This document shows, piece after piece, positions 1 through 7,184 of a DNA stretch of 19,440 bases. The notes under the pieces were generated by a model. That model was not told the DNA's origin. It ran no database searches and saw nothing but the letters and a program-made list of their open reading frames with translations. The position numbers and the translations under genes are program-made. Numbering within the stretch: the first letter of the stretch is position 1; each line of letters starts with the position of its first letter. This stretch comes from SZUA-521 sp041738285 (GTDB taxonomy: Bacteria > Pseudomonadota > Gammaproteobacteria > Pseudomonadales > Azotimanducaceae). The stretch is from positions 1-19,440 of the forward strand of contig JBGSQB010000045.1 of assembly GCA_041738285.1 (NCBI GenBank). The letters are read 5' to 3'.

Positions 1-863
1 GATCGCGGAGCCGACTTCGCGTCAGTCAACAGAGCCGACGTTGTCAGCGCGCGGAGTTCGTCGCGCATGTCGGCCGCGTTCTGATAGCGATCCTCCGGCC
101 GCTTAGCCGATCCCTTCAGCACAACGCTTTGGAGTTCTTCGCTGAGATCCGCGCGCAAGTGCCGTGGCATGGGTAGCGGGTCGCTGATCGCCTTCATCAT
201 CACCGCGATCGGCGTATCGGCGCTGAACGGAACTTGCCCGGTCAACAACTCGAACAACACAATCGTTAGCGCATAGATGTCGGCCGGTGGACCGACGCTC
301 TCGGCACCCGTTGCCTGCTCCGGGGCCATGTACGCGGGTGTGCCCATGCCGCTGCCGGTCTGTGTGAGTCGGGTGCCCGTCAGCAGGCGGGCGATTCCGA
401 AGTCCATGAGGATCGGCGTGCCGTCGGCTGTGAGCATGACATTCTCGGGCTTCACGTCGCGGTGAATGACGCCACGCGAATGTGCGTAGGCGAGTGCGTC
501 AGCCAGCTTGATGACGATATCCACGGCGACGGCAATGGACTTGCCAAGGCGCCCCGATTGCATCGACTTCTTCAGGTCGAGGCCATCGATGAATTCCATG
601 ACCATGTAGTACGCGTCGTCCTGGCTACCGAAATCGTGTACCTGAACAATGTTGGGATGGCGGAGTTGCGCCACCGCCTGAGCTTCCTTCTGAAAGCGAG
701 CGCGAAAGTCCCCACCGGTTGCCAGATCCGAGCGGATGACCTTGATTGCCCGGTGAACGGACAGACCTGTGTGGAACGCCTTGTAAACATCGGCCATGCC
801 GCCACGACCGAGACGTTCAGTCACGGTATAGGGGCCCAGTGTTTGGCCCAACAGATCCGCCAT
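1..863 (-). CDS. Serine/threonine protein kinase, eukaryotic type (C-terminus beyond window)
   Basis: This is a Hanks-type protein kinase that would transfer phosphate from ATP to Ser/Thr residues. The visible 287 residues cover essentially the whole catalytic domain. The glycine-rich loop GRGGMADV is at about 19-26, the ATP-anchoring lysine is K41 (HRAIKVI), the catalytic loop HRDVKPEN is at 134-141 with D136 as proton acceptor, the Mg-binding DFG begins at D154, and the activation segment ends in GTPAYMAPEQ. The arginine before the catalytic Asp marks an RD kinase, which is often activated by autophosphorylation. The reading frame is open to base 1, so any juxtamembrane, transmembrane or sensor domain lies outside the window. 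The ATG at 863 lies 2 bases after the stop of the upstream lipoprotein gene, implying coupled expression. Kinase identity is seen directly; the substrate is unknown. Confidence 0.95.
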   Translation of the reverse strand, partial: MADLLGQTLGPYTVTERLGRGGMADVYKAFHTGLSVHRAIKVIRSDLATGGDFRARFQKEAQAVAQLRHPNIVQVHDFGSQDDAYYMVMEFIDGLDLKKSMQSGRLGKSIAVAVDIVIKLADALAYAHSRGVIHRDVKPENVMLTADGTPILMDFGIARLLTGTRLTQTGSGMGTPAYMAPEQATGAESVGPPADIYALTIVLFELLTGQVPFSADTPIAVMMKAISDPLPMPRHLRADLSEELQSVVLKGSAKRPEDRYQNAADMRDELRALTTSALLTDAKSAPR

Positions 864-865
864 GT

Positions 866-1513
866 TCAGTCGAGTCCTTTGTCCAGGAACATCTGTTTGT
901 CGACGGCCCGCCACACGATCTTGTAGTACTCATCGACCAGCGGCGGATAGAACACGTTGTCGAAACGCAGTTTGACCTTTGTCAGGTCCGGCGATTGCTT
1001 GACGATGGAAAGCGTAAGCCCGGACATGTAGCGGCCGGTGTCGAAGTCAAACATGTCATCCATGGGCCCGCTGTCGTCCATCACCGAAGCGGGATAGCCC
1101 TTTGCGAGCGCGTACTGGCGTCTACTCTCTTTGCGGAGTGCCTCGATCTGGTCCGGCGGGAGTTCGGGAATCGAAGCCGTAATGTAGCCGGACGTACGTT
1201 CCATGTTCTGCACCCGGCAACCGAGCGTTGCGAGCGCGACTGTCATGGAGTCGAAGACACGATCGAAGGTCTGATCGAACTGCCGGTCGCCGATCGCCAA
1301 CGCCATCTGTTCGCGCTGGGAATGCCATGCCGGCACGTCGGGGTTGTTCATCATGTCCATCATCAGCTGTTGCCTGGCCATGAGAGACTCTGGATCGGCG
1401 TTCATCATCCCTTCGAATGGCGAATTCGCTTGCGAACCGGGAAGCATCCCACCCCTGCTGCCGCAGCCAACGACGATCCAGACCAGTAGAGCCAGCAATG
1501 CTACGCGTCGCAT
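866..1513 (-). CDS. Putative lipoprotein of unknown family, upstream of the kinase
   Basis: The 215-residue product starts with a short basic, hydrophobic signal sequence ending in a lipobox-like VVGC at residues 14-17, so it is probably cleaved and lipidated at C17 and sits in the envelope. The mature part has an acidic, Met-rich stretch, then a segment (FDRVFDSMTVALATLGCRV, followed by ERTSGYITA) that resembles the fold signature of outer-membrane assembly lipoproteins such as BamC or related NlpB-like domains. That likeness is only a pattern impression. The start is well supported: GGAGGGG lies 4 bases before the ATG. It sits between the BamE-like gene (18-base gap) and the kinase (2-base gap), so the three are likely one transcript. 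I do not recognise a named family. Confidence 0.8.
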   Translation of the reverse strand: MRRVALLALLVWIVVGCGSRGGMLPGSQANSPFEGMMNADPESLMARQQLMMDMMNNPDVPAWHSQREQMALAIGDRQFDQTFDRVFDSMTVALATLGCRVQNMERTSGYITASIPELPPDQIEALRKESRRQYALAKGYPASVMDDSGPMDDMFDFDTGRYMSGLTLSIVKQSPDLTKVKLRFDNVFYPPLVDEYYKIVWRAVDKQMFLDKGLD

Positions 1514-1531
1514 GACACCCCTCCGAGTACG

Positions 1532-2026
1532 TCAGAACTGACTCGATCGAACCTTGTAATCCGAGACGGTACCGTCCGCAGCAAACTTGATGATCACCGT
1601 GATCGATCGCAGCGACGCAGAGACCTTCGATTGGCCGCCACTGCGCTGCGCCGAAGCGCCAGCCCCGCCCTGGGCCACGCTGAAAAACAAACTGAGATTG
1701 GCGGCACCCTGGGCAGACTCGCTCTCGGTCTGGATGTCGGTCTGAGTGACGCTGCGTTCATAGACCCACGTTTCGATTCCGGCGGAGTCGTAGGTGGAAA
1801 TGTTGGGTGACCCGAACAGCTCAATGAGATCGAGCTGGGTTGTTTCGCCTTTTTGAACCTGGGAGGTGACCATGCCGTAGCTGAGCGCGCTGGCGGTGGA
1901 AGGGTCGGACTCTTCGGCGGCGCTATCGGTCCCGCCGGTCGACGAGTGGGCGAGCAGTACGAGTACCACCATCAGGCAACGTTTCGCGCTCAAGGTATGG
2001 ACGCCCTCCCGGTCGCGCACCTTCAC
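1532..2026 (-). CDS. BamE/SmpA-like envelope protein
   Basis: The 164-residue product has a hydrophobic export segment (LMVVLVLLA, about 18-26) and then a BamE/SmpA_OmlA-type signature: VQKGETTQLDLIELFGSPN, about 20 residues later a WVYE motif, and a C-terminal strand pair (ITVIIKFAADGTVSDYKV). In BamE this fold binds the BAM outer-membrane assembly complex or lipids. No lipobox cysteine follows the hydrophobic segment, so it may be a soluble periplasmic or membrane-anchored relative. Between the WVYE motif and the last strands lies a Ser/Gln/Gly/Ala-rich stretch. The outermost start is a GTG at 2026 without a clear ribosome site. A TTG at 1993, preceded by GGGAGG 11 bases upstream, would give a more normal signal peptide (MSAKRCLMVV). 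It is first in a likely operon with the lipoprotein and kinase. Confidence 0.75.
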   Translation of the reverse strand: MKVRDREGVHTLSAKRCLMVVLVLLAHSSTGGTDSAAEESDPSTASALSYGMVTSQVQKGETTQLDLIELFGSPNISTYDSAGIETWVYERSVTQTDIQTESESAQGAANLSLFFSVAQGGAGASAQRSGGQSKVSASLRSITVIIKFAADGTVSDYKVRSSQF

Positions 2027-2112
2027 CCATCAACGCACAACGGCGCCATTGTTACATGACAATCAGTATGGGCGACATCACTTTCCGGCGACGGCAATGG
2101 GTCGCCTTCGCA

Positions 2113-2784
2113 CTACTGAGTTTGTCGTTCGCTGTCCGGCCTGACGAACCCGGCTTGGGCTTCCCGGCAGCCGGGCGAGCGAAAGAAATGGTATCGCCCG
2201 TTGACGTTCACGTACGCAATGTAGCCGAGAAGCAGGTTCTGCATGCGAACGGCTTTGTTGGTTGCTCGCGACTCCAGGTTATTCACGTTCACGTACCAGA
2301 TCAGCTTTGGGTCCCTGCCCAGCGACTCAATGCGGTGGCGTCGACCGACCTTCCATCGATCCTGCTCCAACCGATTACCGCGATGCGAAGGTGCAGTTGC
2401 GGAAGCAAACGAGTAGACGTATTGCGTCGTCGGAAACTCGAACATCACGTCGTCTCGTGCCCGGGTCGGCAGCGCGGAGTAAAACGAATAGCCGACAATC
2501 TCGCGGTCGTGGAACGATGCAACGCAGATGTCTCCGCGCGCGAACGCCCAGTGGTAGTTCACGTCTGCGATCTCATCGCACAGGCTGCCGTGGAACGTCT
2601 CTTCGTCGACGACGCGCGTTTCGTAAGCCTTCACGTCGGGCCAGTCGTACGGCCGACCATCGTTAGTCTCCACGCGACAGATCTCGAATTCGACAATCCT
2701 GCTCAACCTGCCGAACACCGTACGCCGCAGGGTTTGCGCGAGGCCATGACGGGCCATTGAACTGCGGAAGTGCTCGAAGTACAT
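2113..2784 (-). CDS. GNAT-type N-acetyltransferase family protein
   Basis: The 223-residue product is probably an acyltransferase of the GNAT superfamily. The middle strand region (GDICVASFHDREIVGYSFYS, about 84-103) matches the beta-hairpin that precedes motif A. It is followed by a variant of the acetyl-CoA loop (ASATAPSHRGNRLEQ, 127-141) and later by WYVNVNNLESRATNKAVR, where the N-x-x-S pattern at 169-172 is typical of the last GNAT helix. The loop is not the classical Q/R-x-x-G-x-G/A, so it belongs to a divergent subfamily and the substrate is unknown. The C-terminal end (YHFFRSPGCREA) is outside the core fold. The ATG at 2784 has no strong ribosome site. The gene stands alone, 86 bases before the BamE-like gene and 135 bases after the MAPEG gene. 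Confidence 0.7.
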   Translation of the reverse strand: MYFEHFRSSMARHGLAQTLRRTVFGRLSRIVEFEICRVETNDGRPYDWPDVKAYETRVVDEETFHGSLCDEIADVNYHWAFARGDICVASFHDREIVGYSFYSALPTRARDDVMFEFPTTQYVYSFASATAPSHRGNRLEQDRWKVGRRHRIESLGRDPKLIWYVNVNNLESRATNKAVRMQNLLLGYIAYVNVNGRYHFFRSPGCREAQAGFVRPDSERQTQ

Positions 2785-2919
2785 GCGAAGTCAATCAGCC
2801 AATTGGCTCAATATACGTTGAGGCCTGCCCGGTCGCCGCCTGGCTCTGTATTCGAGGTGTGAACAATTGGTTAGACAGCGCACCAGCATACTTCCCTATC
2901 TTATCGACAGGGTTGTGCC
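2785..2919. other. Intergenic gap between the MAPEG and GNAT genes
   Basis: This 135-base gap is noticeably more AT-rich than its surroundings. It should contain the leader and probably the promoter of the acetyltransferase gene that begins at 2784 on the minus strand. On that strand there is a TATATT a few dozen bases before the start, but I find no convincing -35 partner, and no hairpin followed by a T-run that would end the MAPEG transcript. Confidence 0.4.
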
Positions 2920-3345
2920 CTACATCGTGGCACGCACCGCGTTCACAGTCATCGCGAACAGGGCGGCGGAGGCGATCAGGAACAGACTGAAACGCACGGC
3001 TACCCGGTTCCAGGTGGCTTGCACGATACTGTGCAGGATGCGCAGGATCGTGTATGCCCACGCAAGCGCCGGATTGATGCCTCCGTCAGCACCGGCCAGG
3101 ACGAGTATGAACACGGCGGCGTAGAAGATGGTGGGCTGCTCCATCAGGTGCGTGTAGTTGTGGGACTTCCAGTTGACCACGTCGGGAATGACACCTTCGA
3201 GGTCCGCGCCGCGGCTCCCGACTGCGGAGCCGAGCGATACCCCCGCCTTCGACAATGCCGGCAGGCGCGTGGCGGCGAGCCACAGCAGCATGACCAGCGA
3301 CCAGACCACCAGCACTGCTGCCGGCAATAGAATTGGACTAACCAT
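2920..3345 (-). CDS. MAPEG family membrane protein
   Basis: The product is a 141-residue integral membrane protein with four predicted helices (about 4-25, 70-86, 94-111 and 118-138), which is the usual size and layout of bacterial MAPEG proteins (membrane-associated proteins in eicosanoid and glutathione metabolism). The signature SHNYTHLMEQPTIFYA at 61-76, including the conserved N63, E69, Q70 and P71, and the helix AWAYTILRILHSIVQ at 95-109 support the family. Members are often glutathione-dependent detoxifying enzymes, but for most bacterial ones the substrate is unknown. The start at 3345 is chosen because GGAGG lies 4 bases before it; the open frame extends further upstream to 3546 but that part has no family resemblance and would overlap the divergent gene. 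It is transcribed away from the transglycosylase gene. Confidence 0.88.
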   Translation of the reverse strand: MVSPILLPAAVLVVWSLVMLLWLAATRLPALSKAGVSLGSAVGSRGADLEGVIPDVVNWKSHNYTHLMEQPTIFYAAVFILVLAGADGGINPALAWAYTILRILHSIVQATWNRVAVRFSLFLIASAALFAMTVNAVRATM

Positions 3346-3423
3346 GATTCCTCCACGGCCGATGAATGGGAGTGCACGCTGCATCGGTGATGCACGCGTT
3401 GTCAAAGCGCGGGAGCCAATTCG

Positions 3424-4263
3424 TTGAGCCGCACCCGGACCCGTGTCCGCCGCAAAGGCCGCGCGCGCTTTCGTATTCGCTGGCCGAAGGCAGCCACGAG
3501 GCGCCGTTGGGTAAAGCGCTTTCAACGATTGCCGCGATCGGTGCAAGCGCTATCCGGGCTCATGGCGGTGGTTCTGGTGACGTTCTCGCTCAACTGGATC
3601 TACCAGGTCATCAAGAAACCATCGGAGCTGTTTTTTCCGGTGAGCGGTACCTTGCACAAGACACCGCCGCAGACGTGGCGCAGCTACAGTCCGATCTTTC
3701 GGGCGCATGCGACGGGTGTGATGACTGCCGATCTGCTCGCTGCGCTGGCGCAGGTCGAAGCGTCGGGCAATCCGGTGGCGCGCACCTACTGGCGCTGGTC
3801 TTTCACCAGTGATCCGCTCGATGTCTATCGACCGGCGTCGAGTGCGGTCGGAATGTACCAGTTCACCGACGGCACCTTCGAGCAGGCGCGGCGCTACTGC
3901 ATCCACGATCACAAGGTGGTGGAGGATGGACCCTGGCACGACTTGAAATCATGTTGGTTCAACGGCTTGTACACCCGCGTCGTGCCCAGTCATGCGGTTG
4001 AAATGACGTCTGCGTACCTGCATCGTCAGGTCGTGATGCTGCTCGGACGCCATCGGGTCGCGGCAACACTTGTGCAGAAGCAGCGCCTCGCGGCGGTGAT
4101 TCACCTGTGCGGCGCTGGTGCAGGAAATGCGTTCGCGGCGCGCGGGTTTACCTTTGCCGATGGGCAGCGGTGTGGAGATCATGATCCACGCGTCTATGCG
4201 TCGCGTGTTGCCCAGATGCAGGCGGTCTTTCGCATTCTGAGCGATTCGCGGTCGCGGCGTTAG
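3424..4263 (+). CDS. Membrane-anchored lysozyme-like transglycosylase (SLT fold)
   Basis: The 279-residue product begins with a very basic cytoplasmic tail (many Arg/Lys in residues 2-38) and one membrane helix (about 42-60), and so is probably a type II inner-membrane protein with its catalytic domain in the periplasm. The periplasmic part has a lytic-transglycosylase pattern: LLAALAQVEASGNP at 104-117, where E112 is the likely catalytic acid, followed by the SSAVGMYQFTDGTFEQA segment (139-155) matching the G-x-x-Q-x-x motif of the SLT lysozyme fold. It would cut peptidoglycan. The start is a TTG with GGGAG 8 bases upstream, the first good start in frame. It is followed 32 bases later by the acid phosphatase gene and probably shares its transcript. 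Fold assignment is good; exact family is unsure. Confidence 0.82.
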   Translation: MSRTRTRVRRKGRARFRIRWPKAATRRRWVKRFQRLPRSVQALSGLMAVVLVTFSLNWIYQVIKKPSELFFPVSGTLHKTPPQTWRSYSPIFRAHATGVMTADLLAALAQVEASGNPVARTYWRWSFTSDPLDVYRPASSAVGMYQFTDGTFEQARRYCIHDHKVVEDGPWHDLKSCWFNGLYTRVVPSHAVEMTSAYLHRQVVMLLGRHRVAATLVQKQRLAAVIHLCGAGAGNAFAARGFTFADGQRCGDHDPRVYASRVAQMQAVFRILSDSRSRR

Positions 4264-4295
4264 ACTCATGATTCGATCAAATTTGGCAGGAGCAG

Positions 4296-5081
4296 ATGAT
4301 GCATGCGCAGTTGCGATTCGGGTCGATGTTGCTGGTGGCCGCATTGGCGAGTGGGTGCGCGAGCACTGCCGAGCCGGTGCCTGAGATCAGGCCCGGTGTG
4401 CTCGCGGGGTATTTGAGCCGCCAGGACCTGCCCGACAGCCTGGCGCTGGTATCGGAGGTCCCTTCGGAAAATTCGATGCTGGCGCGGGCAGACGTCGCGA
4501 TGAACGAAGCGTATCTGCAACAACAGGGTGATGTGCGATGGGAAGTGGCAGCACGGGACTCGGTACTTGCGTTTCCGGCCGCGACAGAATCGTTTCAATG
4601 CGAATTGGGTATTGCGATCAACGAAGCTCAGACTCCCAGCCTGTATCGCTTGATGCGCCGCAGCCTGGTCGATGCGGGCCTGTCGACCTATGCCGCCAAG
4701 AACCATTACAAACGCGCGCGTCCGTTCATGGTCAACGGCAAACCCACGTGCACGCCGGATGACGAAGCGCAGCTGAGTTCTGACGGCTCCTATCCGTCCG
4801 GCCATGCAGCGATTGGCTGGGCGTGGTCGCTACTGCTGGCGGAACTTGCGCCTGAGCGCGCCAGCGCCTTGCTGGTACGAGGCCGCGAGTTCGGAACGAG
4901 TCGGGCGGTGTGCAACGTGCATTGGCCGAGCGACGTCGCCGCGGGCCAGATGGTGGGCGCGGCAGCGGTTTCCGTGTTGCACACCGATCGCGCCTTTCAG
5001 CGCGACATGCGCGCGGCGCGAGACGAGATCGCAGCAGTGCGGGCGGCGGGGCCTACGCCGCCGACAGGATGTGATCGTTAG
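4296..5081 (+). CDS. PAP2-family class A acid phosphatase, lipoprotein
   Basis: The 261-residue product is a phosphatase of the PAP2/class A non-specific acid phosphatase superfamily, which forms a phosphohistidine intermediate. All three catalytic blocks are intact: K135 to R142-P143 (KNHYKRARP), PSGH at 167-170 and SRAVCNVHWPSD at 202-213 with the nucleophile H209 and D213. The N-terminus is a signal peptide ending in LASGC, so lipidation at C21 and an envelope location are likely. The length is near that of secreted PhoN-type enzymes. A GGCAGGAG ribosome site precedes two adjacent ATG codons; either could be used. It lies 32 bases after the transglycosylase gene, suggesting a cell-envelope operon. 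Its substrate (phosphomonoester, or lipid or undecaprenyl phosphate) cannot be told from the sequence. Confidence 0.92.
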   Translation: MMHAQLRFGSMLLVAALASGCASTAEPVPEIRPGVLAGYLSRQDLPDSLALVSEVPSENSMLARADVAMNEAYLQQQGDVRWEVAARDSVLAFPAATESFQCELGIAINEAQTPSLYRLMRRSLVDAGLSTYAAKNHYKRARPFMVNGKPTCTPDDEAQLSSDGSYPSGHAAIGWAWSLLLAELAPERASALLVRGREFGTSRAVCNVHWPSDVAAGQMVGAAAVSVLHTDRAFQRDMRAARDEIAAVRAAGPTPPTGCDR

Positions 5082-5398
5082 CGAACGCGCACCGCGGTGC
5101 CCGTAACGCTGACCATCAACATGCCGCCCTGGCTCCCGACGGTTTCGTAGTCGACGTCGATGCCGACGATGGCATTGGCGCCGAGTGCCGTTGCCTGCTC
5201 CGACATTTCATCGAAGGCAATCTGGCGCGCCTTGCGCAGTTCGCCCTCATAGGCGGCGGACCGGCCGCCGACGATGTCGCGAATGCCGGCGAACATGTCT
5301 TTGAAGATGTTGGCACCGAGAATGGCTTCGCCAACGACGACGCCGTAGTAGTGTGTGATCGCGCGACCTTCGAAGGTGGGCGTGGTAGACATCTGCAT
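5078..5398 (-). CDS. YbjQ-family (UPF0145) protein
   Basis: The 106-residue product matches the YbjQ/UPF0145 family in length and sequence: the GRAITHYYGVVVGEAILGAN block near the N-terminus, GGRSAAYEGELRKARQIAFDEM in the middle, and ALGANAIVGIDVDYETVG at the end. The family forms pentameric rings and is annotated as a putative heavy-metal-binding domain, but a function has not been established. The start at 5398 has AGGAG 8 bases upstream; a second ATG two codons on is possible. The longer open frame to 5539 is rejected because it would translate through the palindrome. The stop codon overlaps that of the convergent acid phosphatase gene by 4 bases. Its upstream region is occupied by the large palindrome. 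Confidence 0.93.
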   Translation of the reverse strand: MQMSTTPTFEGRAITHYYGVVVGEAILGANIFKDMFAGIRDIVGGRSAAYEGELRKARQIAFDEMSEQATALGANAIVGIDVDYETVGSQGGMLMVSVTGTAVRVR

Positions 5399-5428
5399 GT
5401 GGTGTACTCCTTGGTTGGTTCGGAGGCG

Positions 5429-5544
5429 GAAAAGTGGGGCAGATAAAAAGGGGACAGTTGACCTATTTCGCGAAAGGTTACCGAAGCGGAACGACCTGCG
5501 CTCGAAATAGGTCAACTGTCCCCTTTTTATCTGCCCCACTTTTC
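5429..5544. repeat. Long palindrome: two perfect 42-bp arms around a 32-bp centre (REP/MITE-like element)
   Basis: Bases 5429-5470 and 5503-5544 are exact reverse complements (42 of 42), with a 32-base centre at 5471-5502. Each arm contains two similar G-rich units in tandem, AAAGTGGGGCAGAT and AAAAAGGGGACAGTT. The arms are richer in A/T tracts than the surrounding genes. As RNA or single-stranded DNA this would form a very stable hairpin. Such structures are typical of palindromic elements moved by REP-associated tyrosine transposases (RAYT) or of MITEs; no transposase is present here, so mobility is inferred. It fills most of the 168-base gap between the divergent YbjQ and hydrolase genes, starting 31 bases from one start codon and ending 22 bases from the other. 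Confidence 0.9.
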
Positions 5545-5566
5545 TGCCAATAGGGGAACTGAGCTC

Positions 5567-6577
5567 ATGGTGCGTTGGATCCTGATCGTTGTCGCGCTGT
5601 TGGTCATCGGTGGGGCGGTGCTTTTGTACAAGGGCGACTTACCCGCCGCGGCGGTGGACGCAAAGTACAGTAGCGATGCGTCGAGATTTCTGATCATGCC
5701 TTCGGGCGCGCGGGTTCACTTTCGTGATCAAGGCAATCGATCCGGTCGGTCGCTGGTGCTGGTACATGGCTCCAACGCGTCGCTGCACACGTGGGAGCCG
5801 TGGGTTTCATTGCTCGGGGACGACTACCGCATCGTGACGATGGATTTGCCAGGACATGGATTGACGGGCCGCGTACCCGATGACGACTACGGCACAGAGG
5901 CCTTCGTCGCGACCGTGAAGGCGGTGGTTGCAGAAGTGGGACTCGAGCAGTTCGTGCTGGGTGGCAACTCCATGGGTGGCGGTGTCACGTGGCAGTACGC
6001 CTTGCGGCATCCGGCCGACGTCCGCGCGATGATTCTGATCGACGCATCGGGCCTGTGGTCGTGGCGTGAAGCAGCGTCGAGTGAGGCAGACAACTCTGGC
6101 GAACGACCGCTGGCATTCGAGTTGCTCGGCAAAACTTGGTTTCGCGCGGTGGCGCGGCACCTCGACCCCTACACGCTGACAGTGCAGGGGCTCAAGTCCG
6201 CATACAACAATTCGCCCGTGGTGAACGATGCGCTGATCGCGCGCTACTACGAACTGTCGCTGCGCGAAGGCACGCGCGTCGCGACGATGAAGCGATTCGG
6301 GTCGTTCCGCGCGGATCCCGCAGCAGAACCGGACCTGTCGGTGCTGACTGCACCAACGCTCATCCTCTGGGGCGATCGCGATGCCCTGATCCCGACTTCG
6401 GTGGCGCGTCGGTTTGCGCAGGTCCTGCCCCGCTCGCAACTGATCATCTATCCCGACGTGGGCCACATACCCATGGAAGAAATACCCCAGCGATCAGCCA
6501 CGGACGTGCGAGCATTCATGCAGTCGCTCAACACCATCAATCATGACGAGGAGACGATGGCCGATGAAACTCTATGA
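5567..6577 (+). CDS. Alpha/beta hydrolase with N-terminal membrane anchor
   Basis: The 336-residue product is a serine hydrolase of the alpha/beta fold. It has one membrane helix at about 3-21, then the oxyanion-hole motif LVHGSNAS (65-72), the strand-turn TMDLPGHGLTGR (91-102), the nucleophile elbow GNSMGG with S135, the acid D272 in GDRDALIP, and the base H300 in DVGHIPMEE. The full triad is therefore intact, and a cap domain (about 165-250) separates the halves. It resembles epoxide hydrolase, meta-cleavage hydrolase and lipase-like members; the substrate is unknown. The ATG at 5567 is preceded by AGGGG about 11 bases away, just outside the palindrome arm. Its end overlaps the glutathione S-transferase gene by 14 bases, implying coupled translation. 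Confidence 0.93.
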   Translation: MVRWILIVVALLVIGGAVLLYKGDLPAAAVDAKYSSDASRFLIMPSGARVHFRDQGNRSGRSLVLVHGSNASLHTWEPWVSLLGDDYRIVTMDLPGHGLTGRVPDDDYGTEAFVATVKAVVAEVGLEQFVLGGNSMGGGVTWQYALRHPADVRAMILIDASGLWSWREAASSEADNSGERPLAFELLGKTWFRAVARHLDPYTLTVQGLKSAYNNSPVVNDALIARYYELSLREGTRVATMKRFGSFRADPAAEPDLSVLTAPTLILWGDRDALIPTSVARRFAQVLPRSQLIIYPDVGHIPMEEIPQRSATDVRAFMQSLNTINHDEETMADETL

Positions 6578-7184
6578 AATGACCCGCGCCCCCAATCCCC
6601 GCCGCGTGCGGATATTCCTGGCCGAGAAGGGGATCGAGGTGCCGCTGGTACAGGTCGATATGGCGAAGGGCGAACACAAGTCGCCGCAGTTTCTGGCCAA
6701 GAATCCGAGCGGCAAGATTCCGGTGCTGGAGCTCGATGACGGCACCTGCATCGCCGAGTCTGTGGCGATCTGTCGTTATTTCGAAGCGGTGCAGCCGGCG
6801 CCGAGCCTGTTCGGTGCCACACCGACTGCGATCGGTCGTATCGACATGGCCAACCGCCAGCTCGAGTTCGAATTGTTCAACCAGGTCGGTACATCCTGGG
6901 TGAACGGCCCGATCGTTGCGCAGATGGCGCCCGGGCGATTCAAGCAGAACGCCCAGGCGAAGGCTGCGAGCGACGCCGCGGTGCCGCGCTTCTACGAGCG
7001 GCTGGACCAGTTGCTTGCCAGCCAGCAATGGATGGCGGGGGACGCCTACAGCGTCGCCGACATCACCGCCTTGTGCTGCATCGACTTCGCGACAGCGCTC
7101 GTTGACCTCAAGCCCGCCGCCGAGCTTTCGAACCTGTGGCGCTGGCACGCGGACGCGACCGCAAGGCCCAGCGCAAAGGCGTGA
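6564..7184 (+). CDS. Glutathione S-transferase family protein
   Basis: The 206-residue product has the normal two-domain glutathione S-transferase layout. The N-terminal thioredoxin-like domain (about 1-78) contains NPSGKIPVLELDDG with the cis-proline P53 and the glutathione-contacting E65-S66 pair (IAESVAICRYFE). The C-terminal helical domain contains the N-capping box motif SVADITA (163-169, D166) and ends in the common ARPSAKA. It would conjugate glutathione to electrophiles or act as a glutathione-dependent reductase; the subfamily is not clear. The start at 6564 (MKLYEMTRAP) is chosen because AGGAG lies 10 bases upstream and it fits the family N-terminus; the frame opens slightly earlier at 6543. 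It overlaps the end of the hydrolase gene, so both are likely expressed together. Confidence 0.93.
   Translation: MKLYEMTRAPNPRRVRIFLAEKGIEVPLVQVDMAKGEHKSPQFLAKNPSGKIPVLELDDGTCIAESVAICRYFEAVQPAPSLFGATPTAIGRIDMANRQLEFELFNQVGTSWVNGPIVAQMAPGRFKQNAQAKAASDAAVPRFYERLDQLLASQQWMAGDAYSVADITALCCIDFATALVDLKPAAELSNLWRWHADATARPSAKA

Noticed and set aside
5399..5539. An upstream extension of the YbjQ frame through the palindrome
   Set aside because: The ribosome site and family length support the start at 5398; the extension would be translated palindrome sequence.
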